Shown: positions 17,394 to 25,587 of the stretch, piece by piece
Position numbering within the stretch: the first letter of the stretch is position 1
Layout: each line of letters begins with the position of its first letter
Assembly: GCF_037138995.1 (NCBI RefSeq)
Contig: NZ_JBAXHI010000018.1
Span: 16,127-80,126, forward strand
From: Chlorohelix sp037138995
Lineage (GTDB): Bacteria > Chloroflexota > Chloroflexia > Chloroheliales > Chloroheliaceae
Reading direction: 5' to 3'
DNA: 64,000 nucleotides
Position numbers and translations under genes: made by a program
The notes under the pieces: model-generated
Told to the model about the DNA's origin: nothing
Databases searched by the model: none
The model's input: the letters and a program-made list of their open reading frames with translations, nothing else

Positions 17394-17549
17394 TTAGTTA
17401 TTTAGGTTTTCCAGTTTCCGGCGTGCTACCACAATTTTTGCGCCTAGTTTAGATAAATTAAGCGGAATGGATTTACCTATACCTGTGTCGCCTCCGGTTA
17501 TTATCGCCACATGATTTTGCAAAGCGCTATCGGGCAACATTATACTCAT
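17394..17549 (-). pseudogene. Truncated short-chain dehydrogenase (N-terminal stump)
   Basis: A 51-codon ORF from ATG 17549 to TAA 17394, with an intact GGAGGAAA ribosome-binding site. The translation contains QNHVAIITGGDTGIGKSI and NLSKLGAKIVVARRKLENL, the first beta-alpha-beta unit of a classical SDR with its TGxxxGIG cofactor motif. A full SDR is about 250 residues; the catalytic Ser-Tyr-Lys region is missing and galT starts 16 bp further on. It most likely arose by deletion that joined the SDR start to galT, which may now use the SDR promoter. Confidence 0.8.
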
Positions 17550-17829
17550 TGATTTCCTCCTAATTTGGAAAGTCTCTGGGTTATTATGTGTATCTAGTTT
17601 ATTCCAGAACGAGGGAGATTGGCAAATCGTTTGATTATGCCAAAATGGTGAAAAACCCCTATTGCAGCTAACGTTATGTAGCGTTGGATAGCCGTTTGGA
17701 TGGTATCAAAGAAGCTCAAAAACCTAGCTCTGTATCACCACGGAGAAGGTAGAGGTAGCAGCCTTGCCCGACTATTTGTTCATTTTATTCTATGTTAACG
17801 CTATCTACTTTTAAAGTGTCCCTTATGAT
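17550..17829. other. Intergenic region without a recognised gene
   Basis: Lies between the SDR stump (minus) and the sensor kinase (plus). It should contain the promoter for the SDR-galT transcript. I see no ORF, tRNA or strong hairpin here. Confidence 0.5.
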
Positions 17830-17857
17830 TTTACATTTAGCCTTAAATAGCTATAAT
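17830..17857 (+). promoter_or_regulatory. Promoter of the hybrid kinase; predicted leaderless mRNA
   Basis: TTTACA at 17830-17835 and TATAAT at 17852-17857 are separated by 16 bp. The ATG at 17865 lies seven bases after the -10 box, where transcription should start, and there is no ribosome-binding site. The transcript is therefore predicted to be leaderless. Confidence 0.6.
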
Positions 17858-17864
17858 TTGACTT

Positions 17865-20800
17865 ATGGTAAATGATTTGTCAAAGAAGAATTTTGAGAAC
17901 TATGATGAACTGCCGGGAGGAAGCATCGGTAAACTAGTTCGCGCCGATTATCTTTCACTTGGTCGTTATTTAAATCCCGATCAGATTGCTCGGCGCGTTT
18001 ACGAAATCCTCTCTCAATTGCTCGGCTCGGACACTGCTTTTGTGCTGGTGCGTTGGGATGGGAAGCGTATCACCCCGCTGGTGATTAAAGCTCACCCCCT
18101 GACTGACAGTGTTTCATTGCTTGATATTGTAAAGACGCTACAAAATCAGAAAACCCCTTTGTTGCTTACTGACTCGCATGAGGTTGCAGAGTTTTCAAGT
18201 TTGCCTTTAGGCTATCATCTGGCTTATTACCCTCTTACCGATGCGATTGATTTGCGCTCGGCTCTATGTATTGTCAGTCCCCATACTATTTTCTCTCCTG
18301 CTCTGCTGGAAGATTTAGAAGCGCTGGTAGTGGCGTTGAAAAATGCGTTGGAAAACGCAGCAGAACATGGCAAAGTGCTGCGGGAATATTCTCTCTTGCA
18401 AATGGCAAAAAAAACGTGGGAACAGGTGTGGGGCGAAATCGAAGAACAGCAAAAGGCAATTGAGCGGTTGCTTGCACGTAATCAAGCGTTGCTAGATATT
18501 GGTCTCGCCATCAATAGTTCGCTCGACCTGAAAGATGTGCTAACCACGATTGTCACCGAAGCGGTCAAGTTATTACAGGTCAGTCGGGGCGCAATTGCGC
18601 TATGGGACGAGGGTAGGCACGACATCAAGGTGATGGCAGAGTATTTGCATGATGGTATATCTATGAATACGCCATCATTTCTTGAATTTAACCTTAATCA
18701 GGCTGAAACAATGGCGCTTCCTGCCGAAAATCGTTTGGTAGAACTAAACTTTCCCAATAGCTTGACTGAGCAGGATACCGAGAAATTGCGTCGCTTTTTG
18801 GCAGAATCATGGGATTTGCGTACTGGAAAGGTAGGCAGCATTCTAATAAGCCCTTTGCGCTGGCAATCGCAAACCATTGGCGTTATTATTCTAAACGACC
18901 AAACCTCCGGGCGTGATTTCAATAAAGAAGATCAGGATGTGTTGGCTCTGATTGCCAACCAAGCGGCAGTAGCTATCGAAAATGCTCGCCTATTTGATAC
19001 GATTCGGGATGAGCGCAACCGCACCCAACTTATTTTGAACTCTATTGCCGATGCAGTGTTTACAACTGACCTGAAGCAAAGGATAGTTACTTTAAACCCC
19101 GGCGCAGAGCAAATCTCCGGGTTGACCACAGAGGATTTGATAGAACGCTATTATTGGGAAGCGCTTGGTATGCAGGATAGCAAAGGACATACCCTACCGC
19201 TAGAAGCCTCCCCTTGCCTACAAGCGATTCAAAACGCCACTTCCACCGAGCCGCGTATTTTCTCAATCAATCATCCAGACGGTAAACGCCGTATGATTTC
19301 GCTGGTTGCTGCGCCGCTTATTGAAAGTGGTAGAGTCACAGGTGTAGTAGGGGTTTTCCGGGATGTTACCCGTGAGCAGGAGGTCAGTCGTCTCAAGGAT
19401 GAATTTGTAAGCCTTGTTTCGCATGAATTGCGTACCCCGATGGCAAGCGTGTTGGGCTTCTCCGAACTGATGTTGACCCGTCAGGTGAGCCAAGAAAAAT
19501 CGCGTCTTTATGTAGAAACCATTCACAAGGAAGCACAGCGCCTCAGCAACTTAATCAGCGATTTCCTAGACATTCAGCGTATGGAAGCAGGGCGGCAGGT
19601 TTATAATTTCAGCGAGGTGAGTTTGAGTTTTCTGGTACGCCCTGTTCTCGATTTGTTCAATAACGAGCGCGAACGCATCAAAGTTGAGTTTCCCGATGAC
19701 CTTACCATGATACGTGCTGACCCTGATAGGATTGTGCAAACCCTAACGAATCTAATCGGTAATGCAATAAAATATTCTCCTAACGGCGGAGACATTATTT
19801 TGAGAGCGCACCTGAATGAAAACCAAATGGTGGAAGCTTCGGTGCAAGATAATGGACTTGGTATTCCCAAAGAAGCTCAAAGCCAGCTATTCAACAAATT
19901 TTTCCGGGTAGATAACAGCGACCGCCGAGAAATCGGCGGAACCGGGCTAGGACTTGCCATTAGTCGTGAGATAATAGAGGCGCACGGTGGTAAAATCTGG
20001 GTGGATAGTGCGCTTGGTAAAGGCAGCATTTTCCATTTTACCCTGCCGGCAGTTTTGGTTAATCCGCCTGAGCCAAATCAAACAATTACCACCTCTTACT
20101 CAGTAGAGGCGATTGAAAACACTATTCTTATAGTTGAAGATAACAATAGCCTAGCTCAGCTAATTAGCACTTATCTAGAAGAAGATGGTTATTCTTGCCG
20201 GATAGTTAATAGCGCCGAGCAGGCATTACGTTTGGTAGATTTGCTTATCCCGGTTGCAATGGTACTGGATATTACACTAGCAGGTCGTATGGATGGGTGG
20301 GATTTGCTAATCAAATTGAAGGAGAATCCGCATTTAACCGATGTGCCTGTTATTATCTGTACAGTGCTAGATACCAAATTTATGGGCGCACATATAGGCG
20401 CAGCGGAATTTTTGCCAAAGCCGGTTGAATTACGCAGGTTGGAAGAGTTGATTAACCGTCTAACTGCCCTAGCTCCTCAGCGCAATATTCTAGTAATTGA
20501 TGATGATGCCAGTTTGCGTCGTATGCTAAAGGAAAGCCTAAGCGAACTGGATTTCGTAGTGGCGACCGCAGCAAGCGGTGATCAAGGCTTGAAACTGGCT
20601 ACTCAAAACCCGCCTGACCTGATTGTTCTGGACTTGATGATGCCAAAAATGGATGGGTTTCAGGTACTATCGCGCCTGAGAGCCGATCACATTACCATTA
20701 ATATTCCGGTTATCGTGGTTAGTGCTAAAGAACTGTCAAATGATGAACACGTCTTTATTCACAAAGGATTGGCGCGTTTTCTTACCAAAGGTGAGCAAAC

Positions 20801-20867
20801 TCCTCAGCGTATTCGCGAAGCGGTACGCGAGAGTCTCGAAGCCAAAAAATTGACAACAACCAGATAG
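17865..20867 (+). CDS. Hybrid sensor histidine kinase (GAF-GAF-PAS-HisKA-HATPase-REC-REC)
   Basis: 1000 residues, no membrane segments. A first GAF-like region spans about 35-165, a second GAF about 205-375 (ALIANQAAVAIENARLFD), a PAS about 385-500, HisKA with phospho-acceptor His520 (LVSHELRTPMASVLGF), HATPase with N-box NLIGNAIKYSPN and G2 box GGTGLGLAIS, then two receivers with Asp802 and Asp923 and lysines near 852 and 975. It has no DNA-binding output, so it must act through phosphotransfer or protein contact. The first receiver's LDITLAGRMDG is less canonical than the second (LDLMMPKMDG). It is the first gene of a plus-strand run. Confidence 0.94.
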   Translation: MVNDLSKKNFENYDELPGGSIGKLVRADYLSLGRYLNPDQIARRVYEILSQLLGSDTAFVLVRWDGKRITPLVIKAHPLTDSVSLLDIVKTLQNQKTPLLLTDSHEVAEFSSLPLGYHLAYYPLTDAIDLRSALCIVSPHTIFSPALLEDLEALVVALKNALENAAEHGKVLREYSLLQMAKKTWEQVWGEIEEQQKAIERLLARNQALLDIGLAINSSLDLKDVLTTIVTEAVKLLQVSRGAIALWDEGRHDIKVMAEYLHDGISMNTPSFLEFNLNQAETMALPAENRLVELNFPNSLTEQDTEKLRRFLAESWDLRTGKVGSILISPLRWQSQTIGVIILNDQTSGRDFNKEDQDVLALIANQAAVAIENARLFDTIRDERNRTQLILNSIADAVFTTDLKQRIVTLNPGAEQISGLTTEDLIERYYWEALGMQDSKGHTLPLEASPCLQAIQNATSTEPRIFSINHPDGKRRMISLVAAPLIESGRVTGVVGVFRDVTREQEVSRLKDEFVSLVSHELRTPMASVLGFSELMLTRQVSQEKSRLYVETIHKEAQRLSNLISDFLDIQRMEAGRQVYNFSEVSLSFLVRPVLDLFNNERERIKVEFPDDLTMIRADPDRIVQTLTNLIGNAIKYSPNGGDIILRAHLNENQMVEASVQDNGLGIPKEAQSQLFNKFFRVDNSDRREIGGTGLGLAISREIIEAHGGKIWVDSALGKGSIFHFTLPAVLVNPPEPNQTITTSYSVEAIENTILIVEDNNSLAQLISTYLEEDGYSCRIVNSAEQALRLVDLLIPVAMVLDITLAGRMDGWDLLIKLKENPHLTDVPVIICTVLDTKFMGAHIGAAEFLPKPVELRRLEELINRLTALAPQRNILVIDDDASLRRMLKESLSELDFVVATAASGDQGLKLATQNPPDLIVLDLMMPKMDGFQVLSRLRADHITINIPVIVVSAKELSNDEHVFIHKGLARFLTKGEQTPQRIREAVRESLEAKKLTTTR

Positions 20868-20882
20868 GAGATTAGAAATTAT

Positions 20883-21227
20883 ATGAGCGAAGTAACAACC
20901 CCTAGCGGTTTGAAATATGTGGATAATGTGGTGGGAAGTGGCGCACAGCCGCAGTCCGGTCAGACAGTGGTAGTACACTATACCGGCTATCTTACCAACG
21001 GTACTAAGTTTGATAGCTCGGTTGATCGTGGGCAACCTTTCACATTCGTGTTAGGAGCAGGACAGGTAATTAAGGGTTGGGACGAAGGTTTGGCTTCCAT
21101 GAAGGTTGGCGGTAAACGTCGCTTGATTATCCCTTCGACCCTTGGCTATGGTTCACGGGGTGCAGGTGGAATTATTCCGCCGAACGCCGAATTGCTCTTT
21201 GATGTGGAATTGCTTGGAATAAAATAA
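20883..21227 (+). CDS. FKBP-type peptidyl-prolyl cis-trans isomerase, cytosolic
   Basis: 114 residues forming one FKBP domain: VVVHYTGYLTNGTKFDSS, PFTFVLGAGQVIKGWDEGL, LIIPSTLGYG and IIPPNAELLFDVELL. No signal peptide is seen. It has a good AGGAGA site upstream of the ATG. It is a close paralogue of the next gene, with a long shared block at the DNA level. Confidence 0.94.
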   Translation: MSEVTTPSGLKYVDNVVGSGAQPQSGQTVVVHYTGYLTNGTKFDSSVDRGQPFTFVLGAGQVIKGWDEGLASMKVGGKRRLIIPSTLGYGSRGAGGIIPPNAELLFDVELLGIK

Positions 21228-21238
21228 GGATATTTTGG

Positions 21239-21277
21239 GGCTATGTTGTAGGGATAAACACCTTGCACATAGCCTTT
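21239..21277 (+). terminator. Weak terminator or attenuator between the FKBP genes
   Basis: GGCTATGT at 21239-21246 pairs with ACATAGCC at 21267-21274, with a 20-base loop and only a short T-run. It could trim expression between the two FKBP genes. Confidence 0.4.
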
Positions 21278-21356
21278 CTGCTGTTTTAAAAATACCACGT
21301 GCTGTATTAAGTAAAAATTACCAATAGCGCTTTTTCTTAGTTTTTAAGGATTGATG

Positions 21357-21827
21357 ATGAACAATAAACCGAGACTTATTTCCGTCTTTATTCTGGTATT
21401 GCTGATGTCCGCGCTTCTGGTTGCTTGTGGCGATAATACTGCCGCTCCTTCTGCTGCCACTGCGCCTGCCGGTACCGCTACTCCAGAATTGACTAAAAGC
21501 GCCACCGGCTTGAAATATTATGATACAGTTGTAGGAAGCGGCGCTCAGCCAAAAGTCGGGCAAAGCGTTTCTGTACATTACTCCGGCTACCTTACCAACG
21601 GAACCAAATTTGATAGCTCGGTTGATCGTGGGCAACCTTTCAAATTCGTGTTAGGTGTTGGGCAAGTAATCAAGGGTTGGGATGAGGGCGTGGCAACCAT
21701 GAAAGTGGGCGGTAAACGCCGCTTGCTTATTCCGCCGAGTTTAGGTTATGGCGCACAAGGGGCGGGTACGAGTATTCCACCCAATGCTGAACTCATTTTC
21801 GATGTGGAACTTTTGGCGGTGCAATGA
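21357..21827 (+). CDS. FKBP-type peptidyl-prolyl isomerase lipoprotein
   Basis: 156 residues. A signal peptide ending in a lipobox (LMSALLVACG, Cys near residue 24) is followed by an Ala/Thr/Pro-rich linker and one FKBP domain (VSVHYSGYLTNGTKFDSS, VIKGWDEGVATMKVGGKRR). The ATG at 21357 sits six bases after AAGGA and is preferred over ATG 21354 and TTG 21351. It would assist folding of exported proteins at the outer face of the membrane. Confidence 0.93.
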   Translation: MNNKPRLISVFILVLLMSALLVACGDNTAAPSAATAPAGTATPELTKSATGLKYYDTVVGSGAQPKVGQSVSVHYSGYLTNGTKFDSSVDRGQPFKFVLGVGQVIKGWDEGVATMKVGGKRRLLIPPSLGYGAQGAGTSIPPNAELIFDVELLAVQ

Positions 21828-21830
21828 TTT

Positions 21831-22235
21831 ATGGCTTATTTCCTTGCTAAAACCGATCCTGAAACCTACTCGATTGATAGCCTTGAGCTTGAGAAGAAAA
21901 CCGTGTGGGATGGGATTCGCAACGCGCAAGCCCTTCAAGCCATTCGGCAAATGAAACCGGGCGACACTGTAATGATTTACCACAGTGGAGGTCAATCAGC
22001 AGTGGTTGGGGTAGCAAAGGTCATTTCCGAAGCACGTCCAGACCCAAATGACTCTAAAAGTTGGGTTATTGACATCGAATTTGCTCATAAATTTGAATCT
22101 CCGGTGACGCTTGCTGAAATAAAAACCAGTGGGCTATTTAATGACTGGAGTTTGGTGCGGCAGAGTCGTCTTTCAACTATGAGCGTACCTGAAAGCTTTA
22201 TAGATTGGCTCAGCCAAAGAGGGGCTTTGAAGTAG
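21831..22235 (+). CDS. EVE domain protein
   Basis: 134 residues that are essentially one EVE (PUA-like) domain: MAYFLAKTDPETYSID, VWDGIRNAQALQAIRQMKPGD, VMIYHSGG and VVGVAKVISEA. EVE domains are implicated in reading modified nucleotides in DNA or RNA. Only three bases separate it from the upstream FKBP gene, so it is probably cotranscribed. Confidence 0.9.
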   Translation: MAYFLAKTDPETYSIDSLELEKKTVWDGIRNAQALQAIRQMKPGDTVMIYHSGGQSAVVGVAKVISEARPDPNDSKSWVIDIEFAHKFESPVTLAEIKTSGLFNDWSLVRQSRLSTMSVPESFIDWLSQRGALK

Positions 22236-22236
22236 T

Positions 22237-22659
22237 ATGTTTGAACAGCCACTGCTACCTCTGGATGGAGTAATATCTAAAGAGGGAACTGCCTATAAAT
22301 TGCGTAGCGGTGGTTATCGTCCCAAACCAGAAGTGGAATTGGTGATAATTCGGCTGGTTTTTGGCGCAGAAGAAAGCCAGCTAAAAACATTCTGGTGGTT
22401 GGCGCGTCATGAACATACTACCGAAGAGGTAGCGGGCGGCAGACTCATGGTAACCAATATGCGGGATGCAGTAGCGGCAGCACGTCACCTAATCCGCCAA
22501 AATTTCAGAATTTCCCGTACCAGAGAAGAAACCTACGCCGAACCTGAAATTAGCCTCGAAGAATGGGGCTTGCGCTATATGGATTTGCTGGCGCGTTATG
22601 CTATTCCAACCGGAGAACCCCCACAGTCAGAAGAATATCGCCAAAGTGCTTTGTTCTAA
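22237..22659 (+). CDS. Conserved-looking protein of unknown function
   Basis: 140 residues, soluble and acidic overall. I do not recognise the family. Visible features are a beta-rich start (GTAYKLRSGGYRPKPEVELV), an aromatic helix (LKTFWWLARHEHTTEEVAGG) and a C-terminal helix with EEWGLRYMDLLARY. It starts 1 nt after the EVE gene stop, so coupled expression is likely. Its 3' end overlaps the convergent PuhE-CobW gene by 4 nt. Confidence 0.65.
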   Translation: MFEQPLLPLDGVISKEGTAYKLRSGGYRPKPEVELVIIRLVFGAEESQLKTFWWLARHEHTTEEVAGGRLMVTNMRDAVAAARHLIRQNFRISRTREETYAEPEISLEEWGLRYMDLLARYAIPTGEPPQSEEYRQSALF

Positions 22660-24377
22660 AGGCTAACTGCCGGAATAATACAGCCCTGTAAGCGTTCATG
22701 TAACTGCTCGCTGGTTAGGTCTTCTGCAATTGCCATAAAACGCCCACCGGGTAATTCTCCCGGAAGTGGGGGCGTTAGTATTCGTTCAATGATATTACCG
22801 CTGGCTAAATCCCACGCTAACCTACCACCACCCCGCGCATGAAAAATTCCCTTGGCGCGTATTACAGGTCCATAATGACCATCCCGTAGGTCGGCAAAAA
22901 GGTCGCGCAAGGCTTGCGGGTCAAATTCTCCGGTGTATTCCTTACCGAAAGAGATTAAGCCGCCCTCTTCTTCGTCGTGGAGGTGCTGCTCGTGTTCTTC
23001 TGAGAGAAGTTCCGGCTTTGCCTCGAACAATTCATTCAATGCAACCTGCCCGTTTATAGCCGTTATAACCCGCGCTTTGTGATTCAATGCGCTTACTACT
23101 TTTCCCACTCGTCCAACCTCGCCCGGTTGCACCAAATCGGTTTTGCTGATTACGATTGCCCCGGCTGCCTTTATCTGCGTCACTACAAACTCAGGTAAGC
23201 CGCCTGATGCCAACAAACGGGGCGCTTCGATAACCGCTACTACTTCTACATTCGCGACTCTTTTTACCAGACGTGGGCTGGCAAGCGCCTTGATGATTTC
23301 TTCGATTCCCGCAACGCCGCTCGGCTCTATAATCACTCGTTCAGGTTTGAAAGTTTCCAGCAAATTGATTATTTGCCCACTTAAATTTTTCTGGAGCGTG
23401 CAGCACACACAACCGCCCGGCAACTCGACTACCATTCCGGCAGCGTTATCGCCCCTAATAAGCTCGGCATCAATTCCTACTGCGCCAAAGTCGTTCACCA
23501 ACACCGCTACACGCTCATCGAATTGCGGTAACAGGTGGCGAATAAGAGTGGTTTTACCGCTGCCTAGATAGCCGCAAACCACTTGAATAGTGGGTAACTG
23601 TTGCTGTTCATCAGCTTTGCGGCTTTTCAACGCCCAATCCCAAGCCTTAGATGGCACAGGTGTAACCAACCACCAATGTTCAATGACGGCGGCAACCATC
23701 AACACGAACAACAAAGCCTGTCCGACTTGTTCCCCGGCGGTATTAGTCTGTGCTGCCGATATAAATAGCGCGGTGGCGATGATAGTAGAGATAGTAGCGG
23801 AAAATGGAAAGAAAGAGTTAAGCGGCTTTTGGGTAAAATACTGCGCCATATATTTAAGGTTATCGGGAAGGTAATCAGTTGTAAGGTTGTTGATACCCAG
23901 AAAAATATTAATTTTTGCCGACTGGTGAGTCCAGTGCAAAATCATAAAAGTCCACAAACCTGTTTCGTTGCTGCCGCCCCAACCTACAATAATAACCGCA
24001 ATACTCAAGCCGATTATCATCAGTTCATGATACAAGTTTGCGGCAACGGCTCGGCGGAATCTCAAACTGGTGGGAGTGCCGGGTTCAATTTCCGGTATAT
24101 TTTTGCGACCAACGATAAGACCGCTGTAGTAACTGGTTTCTATCCAACTCCAGATGATAATTGCCCAAAAGAATTGTGCGAATACCCCGCCCACATCATG
24201 GCTATCGCGCGTAGCCACCATTTGCCAGAACGCGAAGGGTTGCGCCAGCGTAACCACGCCGAATACCCATGGTCTCCAAGCGCGTCGTCCACACAAATAT
24301 ATAATAATTCCGGTTGCGCCCCACCAAATAAAGATTGCGGCAACTACCGATGGTAAAACATCTATCCAGAAATTCAC
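22656..24377 (-). CDS. Fusion of a PuhE-like membrane domain and a CobW/COG0523 GTPase
   Basis: 573 residues. Residues about 8-240 form a multi-helix membrane region matching the PuhE/DUF3623 photosynthetic-complex assembly family: IIIWSWIETSYYSGLIVG, NLYHELMIIGLS, TGLWTFMILHWT, SAKINIFLGINNLTTDYLP and VIEHWWLVTPVP. After a polar linker, residues about 262-573 are a G3E GTPase: P-loop CGYLGSGKTTLIR (268-280), metal-site CVCC at 323-326, guanine-specificity SKTD at 411-414 and a His/Glu-rich stretch near 462-471. The start is a GTG with GGAGGAG ten bases upstream. I infer a membrane-tethered metallochaperone linked to pigment-protein assembly; the metal is unknown. No stop codon or frameshift interrupts the joint. 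Confidence 0.88.
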   Translation of the reverse strand: MNFWIDVLPSVVAAIFIWWGATGIIIYLCGRRAWRPWVFGVVTLAQPFAFWQMVATRDSHDVGGVFAQFFWAIIIWSWIETSYYSGLIVGRKNIPEIEPGTPTSLRFRRAVAANLYHELMIIGLSIAVIIVGWGGSNETGLWTFMILHWTHQSAKINIFLGINNLTTDYLPDNLKYMAQYFTQKPLNSFFPFSATISTIIATALFISAAQTNTAGEQVGQALLFVLMVAAVIEHWWLVTPVPSKAWDWALKSRKADEQQQLPTIQVVCGYLGSGKTTLIRHLLPQFDERVAVLVNDFGAVGIDAELIRGDNAAGMVVELPGGCVCCTLQKNLSGQIINLLETFKPERVIIEPSGVAGIEEIIKALASPRLVKRVANVEVVAVIEAPRLLASGGLPEFVVTQIKAAGAIVISKTDLVQPGEVGRVGKVVSALNHKARVITAINGQVALNELFEAKPELLSEEHEQHLHDEEEGGLISFGKEYTGEFDPQALRDLFADLRDGHYGPVIRAKGIFHARGGGRLAWDLASGNIIERILTPPLPGELPGGRFMAIAEDLTSEQLHERLQGCIIPAVSL

Positions 24378-24636
24378 AATAGAATAACTCCTCCAGAAAG
24401 ATAAAACTTTGTTGTATGGCTAAATTATAGAGTTACCCTGCTAAAGGGTAAGTGGCTTGGACTACAGAAATAATACCATTGCATAGTCCTAGTTTACTAT
24501 TCTTTAACCTAGTGTATCCTCGTTATCTCTTGTATTAAAGCCTCTCAAGTAATACTCTATATCAGATATATTTATCTCAAAGCAGTTTATATAGATATTT
24601 AGCATTCAAATGCATGATACATAAAAGGAAAAAGTT

Positions 24637-25374
24637 ATGGCAAACTATGATGGTCTAGTTCTCGTTGCAGGCGCAACTGGAGGAGTCGGTAGGCGGGTGG
24701 TAAAAGCGCTTGTAAATGAAGGTATAAAAACCCGCGTGTTGGTGCGTGATAACAAAAAAGGCGAAATTCTGGCAAAGCTAGGGGTTGAGGTTTTTATAAT
24801 TGATGTAGCAAATCCCCAAACAACCGCTGAAACCTTTGCCAAAGCGTTAGAAGGCGTTACGGCGATTATTAGTGCGCTTGGTACACGCCAAATGTTCAGC
24901 AATACGAACGGGTTAAAGCAAGTAGATTATTTTGGCAATAAACGCTTGATTGATGCTGCTAAGGTCAAAGGGGTTAAGCGATATATACTCAATTCCACTA
25001 TGGGTGTATATCAGGAGCGTAGCCTTTTGCATCCTTTCAGTATCCCGTTCTATCCTAAATGGCAAGCTGAGGAATATTTGGTTAAAAGTGGGCTGTCCTA
25101 TACTATCATCCGCCCCGGTGGTTTAGTAGATACAGACGAGGCTTTGAAATTGCCTTCTGGCGCAAAACGTCGCCCGGTGCTGGCGGAGAGCCAGTTAAGC
25201 GGTGATGGAGGCTTTAATATTCTCGGTCGGGTACACCGTGAGGATGTAGCGCTGGCGATGGTGCGCTGCCTTTGGACTCCCCAGATGCAAAGCCGCATTT
25301 ACGATTTGCTTGACTACTCTTCGGTAAAGCCTAACAAGCGCGAGAAGATTGTTAAAGAACTGTCGGTTTCCTAA
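24637..25374 (+). CDS. Atypical short-chain dehydrogenase (NAD(P)H-binding)
   Basis: 245 residues with an N-terminal Rossmann motif VLVAGATGGVGRRVV, the acidic/basic cofactor-specificity strand RVLVRDNKK, and a later GLSYTIIRPGGLVD typical of NmrA/Ycf39-like atypical SDRs. No classical YxxxK catalytic motif is obvious. It is divergent from the PuhE-CobW gene across 259 bp, which makes a role in pigment or photosystem assembly possible but unproven. AAGG-like purines precede the ATG. A strong terminator follows. Confidence 0.82.
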   Translation: MANYDGLVLVAGATGGVGRRVVKALVNEGIKTRVLVRDNKKGEILAKLGVEVFIIDVANPQTTAETFAKALEGVTAIISALGTRQMFSNTNGLKQVDYFGNKRLIDAAKVKGVKRYILNSTMGVYQERSLLHPFSIPFYPKWQAEEYLVKSGLSYTIIRPGGLVDTDEALKLPSGAKRRPVLAESQLSGDGGFNILGRVHREDVALAMVRCLWTPQMQSRIYDLLDYSSVKPNKREKIVKELSVS

Positions 25375-25405
25375 TTGTTTCGCTCGTTTCAGCAAAAGAT
25401 TTAGG

Positions 25406-25432
25406 CAAGGGGTTTTAATACCCCTTGTTTTT
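25406..25432 (+). terminator. Intrinsic terminator of the atypical SDR gene
   Basis: CAAGGGGT (25406-25413) pairs perfectly with ACCCCTTG (25420-25427) around a six-base loop and is followed by TTTTTA. Confidence 0.85.
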
Positions 25433-25521
25433 ACTTTACATAAAATAAAGGTGGGCATAAATCGTTTTTTGTGTTATTGGCCTATGCCAGCGCAGTACAG
25501 AATATTCAAGCAAAAATAGCA

Positions 25522-25556
25522 AAAAAATATGGCTACAGAAATTTCTCCGTAGCCAT
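25522..25556 (-). terminator. Intrinsic terminator of the hem operon
   Basis: On the minus strand ATGGCTAC (25556-25549) pairs with GTAGCCAT (25536-25529), with an inner GAAATTTC-type pairing, followed by seven T residues. It lies 32 bp after hemB and would end the hem transcript. Confidence 0.85.
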
Positions 25557-25587
25557 TGTTATTTATGTAAGGGAAAGATTTATGTAA

